A stretch of DNA of 64,000 bases from Ferruginibacter sp. (GCA_030831945.1 JAURKC010000014.1:1-64000); one strand, 5' to 3'. Counted from the stretch's first letter, positions 16,959-28,748 are shown. Notes: generated by a model from the letters alone, not told the origin. Translations and numbers: made by a program.

Positions 16959-19900
16959 CTAATTTGAATTTTTAAGTACGTTCACCTTCAATATAGCATC
17001 ATTCACTTCGATTTCGACACCCTGGTTTAAAACGGGATAAAAGGCAAGCGAATCTGCCAGAATTTCCGCGCAAATATAATCTTTATATTGAATTAATGAA
17101 AGTTGCACCCCAGCATTTTCCAAAACAGCTACATTTATCCTGTCTGTAAGCTCAAATCCGCTGTCTTTTCTGATATTTTGGATTTTATTGATGAATTCTC
17201 TCGCATCTCCCTCTTTTTTAAGATCTTCAGTGATCGTAATGTCAAGGGCAACTGTTAATGAGCCCTTGCTAGCTAACTCATATCCCTTAATTTCATCCGT
17301 AGTAACCTCCAAATCTTCACTATTAATGATAATGGGGTCTTCTTTTGTTTGTAAATGATCAGGATTCAATAGGAAATCTCCAGCTAATACCTTGTCGATG
17401 GTGATATTATTAAATTTGCTAATTTCATCAGCAGCCCATTTCATTTTTGGCCCCAGCTTTTTACCGAGGGTTTTAAAATTGGCTTTTGCCTTTTTCTGGA
17501 TAAAATCATTTTCGGCACTTAAAATTTCAATTTCCTTAATGTTGGTTTCCGCCTTTATTATAGTAGACACCTTTTTTATCCTTTCAGCCATTTCAGTATC
17601 CATTGCAGGAATCAGCACTTTTTGAAGTGGCTGGCGCACCTTAATATTTACTTTCTTACGTAAGGATAGTATCAATGAGCAAGTATCTTGTGCTAATTGC
17701 ATTCTTTTTTCCAAATCTGCATCTATTGCAGCTTCATTGATGGTTGGAAAATCGGTATGATGAACGGATTCATTTGAAAAACGACCCGATACTTTATTTA
17801 GATTTAAGAAAAGCCAATCTGCAAAGAAAGGAGCAATGGGCGCCATCAGTCTAGTTAAGGTTTCCAGACATTCATATAAAGTTTGGTAGGCTGAAATTTT
17901 ATCCTGCTCATATTCGCCTTTCCAAAATCTTCTGCGGCATAATCTAACATACCAATTACTCAAATGAGTATCAACAAAATCTTCTATAGACCTTCCAGCC
18001 TGAGTAGGTTCATATTCATCTAAGTTTTGCTGTACATTTTTTATTAATGAATTCAACGAAGAAAGAATCCATTGATCAATTTCAGGTCTATCTTTTATTG
18101 GAATCAAGGATTCTTTAAAAGCAAATCCATCCACATTGGCGTACAGGGCAAAAAATTGATACGTATTATAAAGGGTGCCAAAAAATTTACGTTGCACCTC
18201 CTTGATTCCTTCAGTATCAAATTTCAAACTATCCCATGGCGAAGCATTAGTAATAAGGTACCAGCGAGTAGCATCAGCACCAAATGTATTAATAGTTTCA
18301 AATGGGTCAACCACGTTGCCGAGGCGCTTACTCATTTTATTTCCATTCTTATCGAGTACTAAACCATTACTGACTACAGTTTTATAGGCAACGCTATCAA
18401 ACAACAATACCCCCAAAGCATGTAAAGTGTAAAACCATCCTCTAGTTTGGTCAACTCCTTCTGCAATAAAATCAGCTGGAAATGCACCATTGGCGCCCTT
18501 GCCATTAAGTGGGGAATTAGCTGAAGCAGCATGGTATTGCCAAAAATTCTCAGTGCTTAATGGACCAAATTCGTTAGAGCTGCTATCAGGTAAACCCCAT
18601 TGTGCATAAGGCATCGCACCACTATCGAACCAAACATCTACTAGGTCTGGTACCCTTTTCATTGGCAAACCTTTTGAACTGACTAATAGAATAGTATCAA
18701 CAAATGGTTTATGTAAATCTAACAATGCATTATTTAAAAATGATTGGTTGGTATCGCCACCCAATTGCTCTGCAGCTTTTTTTATTTCAGTTTTTAATTC
18801 ATCAATAGAGCCAATACATTTTTCTTCGGATCCGTCTTCTGTTCTCCAAATGGGAAGAGGTGTTCCCCAGTAACGGCTCCGACTCAGATTCCAATCAACC
18901 ATATTCTCTAGCCAATTACCAAAGCGACCCGTACCAGTTGCTGCAGGTTTCCATTGAATCGTTTTATTAAGTTCCACCATCCGGTCTTTTACAGCAGTGG
19001 TTTTGATAAACCATGCATCCAGCGGATAATAGATTATCGGTTTATCTGTTCTCCAGCAATGAGGATAGCTATGCTCATACTTCTCGACCTTAAAGGCTCG
19101 ATTTTCTTTTTTAAGTTTTACGCTGATATCGATGTTTACATCGATATATTGAGGATCATCTTGATAATTTTTTACAAAGCGACCACTAAATTCACCAGTG
19201 CCTTCTACAAACTTTCCCTGCTTATCTACTAATGTTAAAATCCCTAAGTTATTCTTCTTCCCTACTTTGTAATCATCTGCACCAAAAGCAGGAGCCGTAT
19301 GTACAATACCCGTTCCATCTTCGGTAGTAACAAAATCTCCTAAAATGATTTTGAAAGGAGCAGCATCTGGTGTAATTTCTTTTATCTGTTCAATGGTATT
19401 TGCAGCAGAAGGAAGTAGTTGCTCGTAATGGATTCCATCTAATTCCTTTCCTTTACATTCAACCAATATTTTCCAAGGCAATACTTTATCACCTTCTTTG
19501 TATGAATCAAAGTCGCCATTTTCTGCTTCTGGTTTAAAGTACTTATTCAAAAGTGCCTTTGCAAGAATAACATGAATAGGTAAATAGGTATAAGGGTTAA
19601 AGGTTTTAATTAAAACGTAATCAATGTTAGGGCCAACGGTTAATCCAAGGTTAGACGGAAGTGTCCAAGGAGTAGTGGTCCATGCCATGAAGAAAGCCTC
19701 GCCGCCAACTTCCATTGCATCAAAAATTTTTGCAACTATTGGGTTTTTGGAGTTGATATTTTCAGAAGGATTAGGCAAGCGAAACATCGCTACCACACTG
19801 GTATCCTTTACATCTTTGTAAGTACCAGGTTGGTTTAATTCATGCGAACTAAGTCCTGTACCTGCAGCGGGAGAATAGGGTTGAATGCTTACACTTTCGT

Positions 19901-20423
19901 ATAAGTAACCTTTTTTGTGTAATTGACTTAAGGTCCACCAAAGGGTTTCAACATAATTATTTTCAAAAGTTACATAGGGGTTTTTGAGATCTACCCAATA
20001 GCCCATTTTATGGGTAATATCGTCCCATTTGTCTTTAAACTTTAGGACTTCTTTACGGCAGGTAGCGTTGTAATCTTCAATGGTAATTTTTTTACCAATA
20101 TCCTCTTTAGTAATGCCTAATAATTTTTCTACTCCTAATTCAACGGGTAGACCATGAGTATCCCAGCCACCCTTTCTTTTTACCTGAAAACCTTGCATGG
20201 TTTTGTAGCGGCAAACCAAATCTTTTAGGGTTCTTGAAATTACATGGTGAATGCCGGGCATACCATTCGCACTTGGAGGGCCTTCGTAAAATACAAAAGG
20301 AGTTTTGCCTTCCCTTAAGGCTACACTGTTTTCAAAGACATTGTTTTTCTCCCAATGACTCAAAAGCTCATTACCGATGGCAGGTAAATTTAATTGCTGG
20401 TATTCTTGATATTTGGCGCTCAT
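16959..20423 (-). CDS. ileS: Isoleucyl-tRNA synthetase, eukaryote-like type (IleRS2)
   Basis: Class I synthetase of 1154 residues. The nucleotide-binding HIGH-type motif is GIHH (57-60) in YEGPPSANGMPGIHHV, and the second signature KMSKRLGN is intact. The CP1 editing domain has GWDTHGLPVE and TTPWTLPSNLGLTVGP. The sequence between them (IQPYSPAAGTGLSSHELNQPGTY) and the long C-terminus fit the eukaryote-like IleRS2 group; known members of this group resist mupirocin, so resistance is predicted but not shown. A -7 box lies 33 bp before the ATG. The next gene begins 1 bp after the stop. Confidence 0.93.
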   Translation of the reverse strand: MSAKYQEYQQLNLPAIGNELLSHWEKNNVFENSVALREGKTPFVFYEGPPSANGMPGIHHVISRTLKDLVCRYKTMQGFQVKRKGGWDTHGLPVELGVEKLLGITKEDIGKKITIEDYNATCRKEVLKFKDKWDDITHKMGYWVDLKNPYVTFENNYVETLWWTLSQLHKKGYLYESVSIQPYSPAAGTGLSSHELNQPGTYKDVKDTSVVAMFRLPNPSENINSKNPIVAKIFDAMEVGGEAFFMAWTTTPWTLPSNLGLTVGPNIDYVLIKTFNPYTYLPIHVILAKALLNKYFKPEAENGDFDSYKEGDKVLPWKILVECKGKELDGIHYEQLLPSAANTIEQIKEITPDAAPFKIILGDFVTTEDGTGIVHTAPAFGADDYKVGKKNNLGILTLVDKQGKFVEGTGEFSGRFVKNYQDDPQYIDVNIDISVKLKKENRAFKVEKYEHSYPHCWRTDKPIIYYPLDAWFIKTTAVKDRMVELNKTIQWKPAATGTGRFGNWLENMVDWNLSRSRYWGTPLPIWRTEDGSEEKCIGSIDELKTEIKKAAEQLGGDTNQSFLNNALLDLHKPFVDTILLVSSKGLPMKRVPDLVDVWFDSGAMPYAQWGLPDSSSNEFGPLSTENFWQYHAASANSPLNGKGANGAFPADFIAEGVDQTRGWFYTLHALGVLLFDSVAYKTVVSNGLVLDKNGNKMSKRLGNVVDPFETINTFGADATRWYLITNASPWDSLKFDTEGIKEVQRKFFGTLYNTYQFFALYANVDGFAFKESLIPIKDRPEIDQWILSSLNSLIKNVQQNLDEYEPTQAGRSIEDFVDTHLSNWYVRLCRRRFWKGEYEQDKISAYQTLYECLETLTRLMAPIAPFFADWLFLNLNKVSGRFSNESVHHTDFPTINEAAIDADLEKRMQLAQDTCSLILSLRKKVNIKVRQPLQKVLIPAMDTEMAERIKKVSTIIKAETNIKEIEILSAENDFIQKKAKANFKTLGKKLGPKMKWAADEISKFNNITIDKVLAGDFLLNPDHLQTKEDPIIINSEDLEVTTDEIKGYELASKGSLTVALDITITEDLKKEGDAREFINKIQNIRKDSGFELTDRINVAVLENAGVQLSLIQYKDYICAEILADSLAFYPVLNQGVEIEVNDAILKVNVLKNSN

Positions 20424-20455
20424 ATAATCTTGCGGTCAGTAGTATAAAATGTGTG

Positions 20456-20463
20456 CAAAGGTA
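20456..20463 (-). promoter_or_regulatory. -7 box for ileS
   Basis: Minus-strand TACCTTTG followed by CA, a very good TAnnTTTG match, 32 bases before the ileS ATG at 20423. Confidence 0.55.
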
Positions 20464-20706
20464 AGCAATAGACTCGTTGGAAATACAACCCCATGCCGCT
20501 TTTAGCCTATAAATTGTTTTCGTTAAAAAATTAGCACTATTGAAGGTGTAGGGGTTACAATTGAAGGAAGCGTATGTTTTTTCAAAAACTCAACTCTTCC
20601 AGAATAGGAAGGATAATAAATTACATAAGTTTTTGAAGCTTTGGGGACTGCTTTTGAAATAGGCAAATTAAAAAATATCAATATTGTGGGCTACTCAAAT
20701 GAACCT

Positions 20707-21642
20707 TTATCGAAGTAATAATTCACAAGGCTTAATGCCTGTATGTTTTTTAAATGCAGTGCTAAAATGAGAGATGGAGGAATAACCCAGCATAAGAGAA
20801 ACTTCCGTTACACTGAGGCCTTTGTCGTACAATAAATATTTAGCATGTTCCATCCGTTGACTCTGATAAAAATCAAAGATCGTGGTACCAAATAATTCTT
20901 TAAAACCCTTTTTAAGATAACATTCGTTGATAGCAACTTTTCGGCTCAATTCCTTAATGGTAAGCGGTTCGCCGATATGTTGCAACAAAACTTCTCTCGC
21001 CTTGGTGATCTTTTCACGGTCATCGGCGTTAGCCAAAAATTTGCATGTAAATATTTTTTCATTATCGCCAAACATACAATCCATACTGTATAAAAGCAGT
21101 ATTTGCGTTTGAGCATTAATGAAAATATTTTCAAGAGAATCAGAATAGCTATGGTTCAATAAGGCTTCAATTGCCTTTCTTATATTACCGTAAAGAGGCA
21201 AGGTTTTTGAAAATGAATTAGTATGGGTGAATGATAATACCTCGTCCGAAATATTGAGTTGTTTTTTACCTTTTACAAATTGGGTAAGGTAGGATGGTTT
21301 AAAACTAAAACTAAGTAGGTCTACACTTTCTACTTTTTCGATACATCCCTTGGAGGCATTGAATTTGCAGGAATCGCATTCTGTATGTTTTTGGCGACAA
21401 TAAACATTTCCGGAAACACAAAATCTTAATTCTAAATAATTAGCTTCTGCATTATTTTTTTCATAATGATAGACCAACATACCCGTATCTTCTACGCTCC
21501 ATTGTGACTGCTTTTTGTAGCGGGTAATGGTGTAGTGGACCGATCCTGGGACCGATCTTTCAATTTCCTGCAGTACTTCCAGCTCATTATAAAGCAGCGG
21601 AGGTAGCTGGTCAATTTTTACCTGTTTTGGACTTGAGTACAT
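20707..21642 (-). CDS. AraC-family transcriptional regulator with N-terminal Cys cluster
   Basis: A 311-residue protein whose C-terminal ~100 residues contain the two helix-turn-helix units of the AraC family (LTIKELSRKVAINECYLKKGF and LSVTEVSLMLGYSSISHFSTAF, ending FKKHTGIKPCE). The N-terminal domain has the cysteine pattern C-x6-C-x2-C-x7-C in YCRQKHTECDSCKF and onward to KGC, suggesting metal or redox sensing. A longer frame starts at 21684, but the -7 box TATATTTG at 21658-21665 lies inside it, so the ATG at 21642 is preferred. No obvious target gene is adjacent. Confidence 0.87.
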   Translation of the reverse strand: MYSSPKQVKIDQLPPLLYNELEVLQEIERSVPGSVHYTITRYKKQSQWSVEDTGMLVYHYEKNNAEANYLELRFCVSGNVYCRQKHTECDSCKFNASKGCIEKVESVDLLSFSFKPSYLTQFVKGKKQLNISDEVLSFTHTNSFSKTLPLYGNIRKAIEALLNHSYSDSLENIFINAQTQILLLYSMDCMFGDNEKIFTCKFLANADDREKITKAREVLLQHIGEPLTIKELSRKVAINECYLKKGFKELFGTTIFDFYQSQRMEHAKYLLYDKGLSVTEVSLMLGYSSISHFSTAFKKHTGIKPCELLLR

Positions 21643-21657
21643 AGATAAATTTCGGTA

Positions 21658-21665
21658 CAAATATA
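21658..21665 (-). promoter_or_regulatory. -7 box for the AraC-type regulator
   Basis: Minus-strand TATATTTG followed by TAC, 15 bases before the ATG at 21642. It decides against the upstream start at 21684. Confidence 0.5.
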
Positions 21666-21916
21666 AGCTAAAATCGAGCTCCATTTTCTGGAATCTGTCA
21701 GTTTAGTGTCATTTCATCACGCTAGAAATCCTTTATGCCTATCAGGGTAATTGTTAGTTAAAAGATCGCCATTGAGCGGTAGGTTTAAAACAGTCAAAAT
21801 GCCTTAATAATTCTCTCGCTTTAGGTGGTAAGGAGCTTTTTAAAAATACACCCCAAAAGCTGTGGAAATCTTTGGGGAAACTTATCGGCATAGAGAGTGT
21901 TTTAAGTGCCTTTTGA

Positions 21917-23962
<2,046 letters not shown>

Positions 23963-23986
23963 TTAATAGAAAATATTATTTATATC

Positions 23987-24020
23987 AATAGCTCCTAAAT
24001 TAAAGGAGCTATTTTTTTTT
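23987..24020 (+). terminator. Terminator after gyrB
   Basis: A 10-bp stem (AATAGCTCCT / AGGAGCTATT) with a short loop is followed by a run of about nine T, 24 bp after the gyrB stop. Confidence 0.92.
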
Positions 24021-24274
24021 GTCATAATAACGCTAAAACCTATTCTAAACCCTTTATTAGAACGTTTTGGCTTGTCTGCTGAGCCTTAGATGAGTAGTAA
24101 AATAAGCGTTTTCCTACTCCTGCTGCTTAATGCCTTATCCCACTTCTAAATCTAGGTGCCTAACCGTTGAATTTAGCCGTTTTACCTATTTTTTTGCCAA
24201 AACCAATATTTTTAGTAGCTTGTACCCTGAAGTTTACTACTTCATACTTATTAACTAACCATAAATTCTACAAA

Positions 24275-24475
24275 ATGTCAAAAATGTTAACAGCTTATTG
24301 CATGAAAACAAAGGAAAAAAACGTTCCAATGCAGGATGCAGTAATCACCAAAACAGCCCGTGGCGGATACATGGCACAGGGTAATGATGGAAAAGGCAAT
24401 AAAATGACCACCATGCTTGCTGAAGCAACTGCTTTAGAGGCAGTTAAAAATGGCGTAGCTAAAAAAGGCTGGTAA
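24275..24475 (+). CDS. Small DUF5679-like protein without its zinc cysteines
   Basis: A 66-residue protein. MSKMLTAYCMKTKEKNVPMQDAV and GGYMAQGNDGKGNKMTTM follow the layout of DUF5679 zinc-ribbon proteins (AYCVKC...GxCPxCGTKM), but the expected CxxC pairs appear as CMKT and NDGKG, leaving a single cysteine. It may keep the fold without zinc. The frame is open upstream to 24167, but that stretch is not protein-like and a good ATG sits at 24275. A terminator follows. The match is from memory of the family, so the call is tentative. Confidence 0.6.
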   Translation: MSKMLTAYCMKTKEKNVPMQDAVITKTARGGYMAQGNDGKGNKMTTMLAEATALEAVKNGVAKKGW

Positions 24476-24497
24476 TTTTTATCACTCAATTTATTCG

Positions 24498-24528
24498 AGC
24501 CATTCGCTAATAGCGGATGGCTTTTTTT
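24498..24528 (+). terminator. Terminator after the small DUF5679-like gene
   Basis: A 10-bp stem (AGCCATTCGC / GCGGATGGCT, one G-U pair) with a 5-base loop is followed by seven T, 22 bp past the stop. It supports the small upstream gene being a real transcription unit. Confidence 0.85.
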
Positions 24529-24582
24529 ATATTCAATTGGTTGGACTGTTGATTGTCAATTAGAAACTTGAAAGAGTATTCA

Positions 24583-25236
24583 TTACAATTTGATAAAGCC
24601 AAGGTGCTTGGAATATTTGACTAGTAAATAAGTAAAAACAATTGCCCCTATTACATCAATAGAATAATGGACATGCTGAACAAGTACTAATAAACCTACG
24701 AGAAGAGAGGTAAATAACGCAAATAGCTTATCGTTCTTTTTTTGTAGACACAGGTAAAACATAAATAGGTTAGAAGTATGACCTGAAAAAAACAGGTCCT
24801 TGGTAATAAATACACTACTGCCCCCATAAGTAAGACTAGTTATAGGATCCTTTAATACGATCAGACCGTTGGGAGGATCTAGCGGTATTATCGAAATAGT
24901 GATTATTCTGGACAGGGTGATTAGGATTAAAAAATACAGGGTCATCAAAAAAATGGCAGGTTGCTGAATGCATCTTGTAAGAACTAGCAGAGAGGTAGAC
25001 CATACCAATATGAAAATGAGTATAGAAAAATCCATTGAAGGGATCTGTTGCAATAGCCAATCATTTAATACAATTCCTTGTCTTGCTTCAATTATAGAAA
25101 AAAAGGGGGGTAATAAAAAAAGAATAGCTGCAAATAGAAGCACGCCTATAATAACTTTTTTTCTAAATAAGCTATTTGCCCATGCTTCGCTCCAGCTGCT
25201 ATTACTATAATACGGATTAGAAATATAATTTTCCAC
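24583..25236 (-). CDS. PAP2-related membrane phosphatase/transferase
   Basis: A 217-residue integral membrane protein with about six hydrophobic segments. The catalytic signature of the PAP2/sphingomyelin-synthase-like group is visible: FFSGHTSNLFMFYL (SGHT, first catalytic His) and VQHVHYSIDVIGA (H-x3-D type second motif). Such enzymes act on phosphorylated lipid head groups at the membrane; the substrate is unknown. It sits 60 bp downstream of mfd on the same strand. Confidence 0.75.
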   Translation of the reverse strand: MENYISNPYYSNSSWSEAWANSLFRKKVIIGVLLFAAILFLLPPFFSIIEARQGIVLNDWLLQQIPSMDFSILIFILVWSTSLLVLTRCIQQPAIFLMTLYFLILITLSRIITISIIPLDPPNGLIVLKDPITSLTYGGSSVFITKDLFFSGHTSNLFMFYLCLQKKNDKLFALFTSLLVGLLVLVQHVHYSIDVIGAIVFTYLLVKYSKHLGFIKL

Positions 25237-25295
25237 TTTGCGAAATTAAAGGCTCTTTTTATAAAAAGCGTTTTTTTGCTTAAATTTTTAGAGGA

Positions 25296-28200
25296 TTAGA
25301 TTTTCTTGTCAATGAAGCTTTTCATACGATGTAGAAATTCAAAAAGAGAAGTCATATCCGTAACTTCCTCTACTACCAGTATACCATTTTTCCCTACTTG
25401 TTTCAATTTAGCCTTATTGGTTTGTTTTTGCAAAAATTGCAAAATGCCATTAAATATTTCACTTTGGAAATAGGGAGAATCTGGATTACTTACGAAGAAA
25501 CATTTTAGGGTATCGTTTTTAAGTATCATTTTTTCAAACCCTAATTCTACAGCAATTTTACGACAACGAACAGTGATAAATAGATCTTCCACAGCGGCAG
25601 GTATTGGGCCAAATCGATCGGTCATTTCATTATGAAATTCGCTCAGGTTATTTTCAGTTTCACAATTGTCTAATCGGCTGTATAAACTTAATCTTTCGGT
25701 AATGCTTTCAACGTAAGTATCGGGTATTAATATTTCTAAATCCGTATCAATGCTACAGTCTTTTACAAAATCATCTTGTTGCTGAATCTCTTCTTTAAAA
25801 AGTTCTTTAAATTCAGATCTTTTTAATTCTTTGACTGCTTCATCCAGAATTTTCTGATACATTTCAAAACCAATTTCTGCAATAAATCCACTTTGTTCGC
25901 CACCCAACATATTGCCGGCGCCACGAATGTCTAAGTCTCGCATCGCTATCTGGAATCCACTTCCAAGATCACTATATTGCTCCAATGTGCTCAATCTTTT
26001 TCTGCTATCGGTAGGTAAGGTACTCATTGGAGGAGCTAGTAAATAGCAAAAAGCTTTTTTATTACTTCTGCCTACTCTTCCTCTTAATTGATGTAAATCA
26101 CTTAATCCAAATTGATGGGCATTGTTTACGATGATCGTATTTACATTCGGAATATCTACACCGCTTTCTACAATATTGGTACAAACCAGCACATCGTATT
26201 TTTTATCCATAAAGTCTAAGATGGTATCCTCTAGTTGATCACCATCCATTTGACCATGTGCAAAGGCAATACTAATATCAGGACAAAGTCCTTGAATCAA
26301 GCCCTTCATTTCTGCAAGGCCATTGACTCGGTTATGTATAAAAAATACTTGCCCACCTCTTTCGGTTTCGTAATATATAATGTCTCTTATAGCATCTTCG
26401 TTAAATACCATTACCTCCGTTTGTATCGGCTGCCTACTGGGTGGAGGGGTATTAATAATACTTAAATCACGCGCACCCATTAAACTGAATTGAAGTGTTC
26501 TCGGTATAGGCGTTGCCGTTAGTGTCAACGAATCAACAGTAGTGCGTAGTTGTTTTAATTTTTCTTTTGCGGTAACTCCAAATTTCTGCTCTTCATCAAT
26601 AATCATTAAGCCTAAATCTTTAAACTGTACGTCCTTACTTAATATAGCATGTGTACCAATGATGATATCAATTTTTCCTTCTGCAACTTTTTTAAGTGTT
26701 TCTTTTTTTTCTTTTGCCGTTTTAAAACGGTTGATAAAATCTACGGTTACTGGAAAATCTTTTAATCGCTCGCCGAAAGTCTTAAAGTGTTGGTACGCTA
26801 AAATTGTGGTAGGAACTAATACTGCAGCCTGTTTACCATCACAACAAGTTTTAAACGCAGCTCTTATGGCTACTTCTGTTTTACCAAATCCAACATCACC
26901 ACACACCAATCGATCCATTGGAGAAGGTCTTTCCATATCTCTTTTAACATCCTCTACTGCCTTGCCTTGGTCAGGCGTATCCTCATAAATAAAAGAAGCC
27001 TCTAGTTCCGTTTGTAAATAATTATCAGGGCTATGCATAAAACCAGGCTGACTCTTTCTTTGTGCATACAATTTGATCAGATCGGTAGCAATATCTTTAA
27101 CTTGTTTTTTTGTTTTCTCTTTTAATTTGTTCCAAACATCGCTTCCTAGCTTATTCATCTTAGGCACACTACCTTCCTTGCCACTGTATTTTCCAATTTT
27201 ATGTAAGGAGGATATATTTACATATAAAAGGTCCCCGTCTTTATACTGAATCCTAACGGATTCCTGCATTCTGCCATTCGCTTCAATTTTCTGGAGACCA
27301 CTAAATACACCTACTCCATGGTCAATATGCGTTACATAATCACCGGGTTGCAGTTCACGCAGTGTTTTTAGCGTAAGCGCTTTATTTTTACTAAAAGCCT
27401 GCTTGACTTTGTATTTATGATACCGTTGAAAAATTTCATGATCCGTATAGCAAACCAATTTTAAGTCTTCATCAATAAAACCTTCGTGAATAGAAGTAGG
27501 GATAGGGGTAACAGGAATTTCAGCTTGTAAATCAGTAAAAATGATATGTAGTCTTTCAAGCTGTTTTGGATTATCAGCAAAAAGAAAAATATTGTAATGG
27601 TTGCTTTCAAATTCTTTTAAATTTTTTATTAGCAGATCGAATTGTCTGTTGAAAGCGGGTTGTGATTGAATGGAGTATTTTAATACAACCGATTGCTCTT
27701 TTGGAAAGAGAGGAGCAAAATAACTTTTCGCTCCAAATTCTATCACGTGCCGTTGTAAAATTTGTGTCTCAATCAATTGCGCATTGGTAAAGTCATATTC
27801 ACTCACTTCTGCTTTTTCATTTATTTCGTGGTCGTCTTCATTGGGTAACTTTCGGTGATCAATATTCGTATCTACGACAGCTAAATATAGTTCCAGATCT
27901 TCTTGTTGCTGTTCAATTTTTTCTTTAATGAATTGCCAGTCTGCTGTCCATATGACTGTGTTTTCAGGTAAAAACTCGAGTAGCGAAACCTTATTTTCAG
28001 CATCACCTCCAAAGGCTTTGGGAAGAGATTCTACATTGGGAATAATATTTACTTGCAGCAGCTTACGTTCACTCAATTGTGACTCTGGATCAAATATCCG
28101 AATGCTATCCACCTCATTGCCGAACAATTCAATTCGATAAGGCTTTTCATTGCCAAAAGAATAAATATCGAGTATGCCTCCCCGTATGGCAAACTGTCCA

Positions 28201-28733
28201 GGTTCATAAACAAAATCAGTTCTTTCAAAGCCGTAGTCTACAAATTTGGATAGTATGCTATTTACATCCAGTGACTCACTCTGTTTGATTGAAATGATGT
28301 TTTGGATTAAAGTATTGGGTAATACTACCTTTTCAAATAAGGCTTCTGGATAGGTGATTAATACTTTCTTATTAGTACCACTGGCAATTTTTGTTAACGC
28401 CTCTGTCCTTAGCATTACATGGCTACTATTGAGTAGCCGATAATTTTTCTTGTTTTTAAATGAAGAGGGGAAATAAAAAATATCTAATGCCTGCGTAAGA
28501 TTTTCAAATGTATTATGAAAATAGGCCGCTTCTTCAGCGTCTCTTAAAATAATGAGGTGATTGAGTTGACTAGTGGCTGAATGGTTAAAAACGGAGGATA
28601 GAACGAATTCAGTGGCACTGCCCCGAAGTCCAGATAGATGAATTTGCTGCATTTTAGACAAAGTAATCCTGTCCGCAATTTGAAAACAGCGGGGGTCTTT
28701 TGCATATTCTTTCAACAACAACTCCAAATTCAT
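25296..28733 (-). CDS. mfd: Transcription-repair coupling factor Mfd
   Basis: An 1145-residue SF2 translocase. The order is UvrB-like domains, the RNA polymerase-interacting domain (YVTHIDHGVGVFSGLQ), helicase motifs I GDVGFGKTEVAIRAAFK and II IIDEEQKFG, motif III TLTATPIPRTL, motif VI QLRGRVGRS, and the C-terminal TRCF domain. It removes stalled RNA polymerase at lesions and recruits UvrA. A TTG-extended start at 28757 lies upstream of the -7 box; the ATG at 28733 (MNLELLLKEY) is chosen. Confidence 0.95.
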   Translation of the reverse strand: MNLELLLKEYAKDPRCFQIADRITLSKMQQIHLSGLRGSATEFVLSSVFNHSATSQLNHLIILRDAEEAAYFHNTFENLTQALDIFYFPSSFKNKKNYRLLNSSHVMLRTEALTKIASGTNKKVLITYPEALFEKVVLPNTLIQNIISIKQSESLDVNSILSKFVDYGFERTDFVYEPGQFAIRGGILDIYSFGNEKPYRIELFGNEVDSIRIFDPESQLSERKLLQVNIIPNVESLPKAFGGDAENKVSLLEFLPENTVIWTADWQFIKEKIEQQQEDLELYLAVVDTNIDHRKLPNEDDHEINEKAEVSEYDFTNAQLIETQILQRHVIEFGAKSYFAPLFPKEQSVVLKYSIQSQPAFNRQFDLLIKNLKEFESNHYNIFLFADNPKQLERLHIIFTDLQAEIPVTPIPTSIHEGFIDEDLKLVCYTDHEIFQRYHKYKVKQAFSKNKALTLKTLRELQPGDYVTHIDHGVGVFSGLQKIEANGRMQESVRIQYKDGDLLYVNISSLHKIGKYSGKEGSVPKMNKLGSDVWNKLKEKTKKQVKDIATDLIKLYAQRKSQPGFMHSPDNYLQTELEASFIYEDTPDQGKAVEDVKRDMERPSPMDRLVCGDVGFGKTEVAIRAAFKTCCDGKQAAVLVPTTILAYQHFKTFGERLKDFPVTVDFINRFKTAKEKKETLKKVAEGKIDIIIGTHAILSKDVQFKDLGLMIIDEEQKFGVTAKEKLKQLRTTVDSLTLTATPIPRTLQFSLMGARDLSIINTPPPSRQPIQTEVMVFNEDAIRDIIYYETERGGQVFFIHNRVNGLAEMKGLIQGLCPDISIAFAHGQMDGDQLEDTILDFMDKKYDVLVCTNIVESGVDIPNVNTIIVNNAHQFGLSDLHQLRGRVGRSNKKAFCYLLAPPMSTLPTDSRKRLSTLEQYSDLGSGFQIAMRDLDIRGAGNMLGGEQSGFIAEIGFEMYQKILDEAVKELKRSEFKELFKEEIQQQDDFVKDCSIDTDLEILIPDTYVESITERLSLYSRLDNCETENNLSEFHNEMTDRFGPIPAAVEDLFITVRCRKIAVELGFEKMILKNDTLKCFFVSNPDSPYFQSEIFNGILQFLQKQTNKAKLKQVGKNGILVVEEVTDMTSLFEFLHRMKSFIDKKI

Positions 28734-28740
28734 CCTTTGG

Positions 28741-28748
28741 CAAAGATA
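28741..28748 (-). promoter_or_regulatory. -7 box for mfd
   Basis: Minus-strand TATCTTTG followed by CC, only 7 bases before the mfd ATG at 28733. The transcript would have little or no leader. Confidence 0.55.

Noticed and set aside
16338..16967. Long plus-strand open frame opposite the DksA-like gene
   Set aside because: It results from the K/A/P codon repeats on the minus strand; its Gly/Phe/Ala-rich translation is an artefact of composition.
14440..17580. An 18-base match (ATAGTAGACACCTTTTTT) at about 14451-14468 and within ileS at about 17560-17577
   Set aside because: Only two copies, one inside coding sequence, no flanking similarity; it is slightly longer than expected by chance but there is no other sign of a mobile or regulatory repeat.
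20464..20706. Possible small gene or RNA between ileS and the AraC gene
   Set aside because: No frame, hairpin or promoter stands out on either strand.
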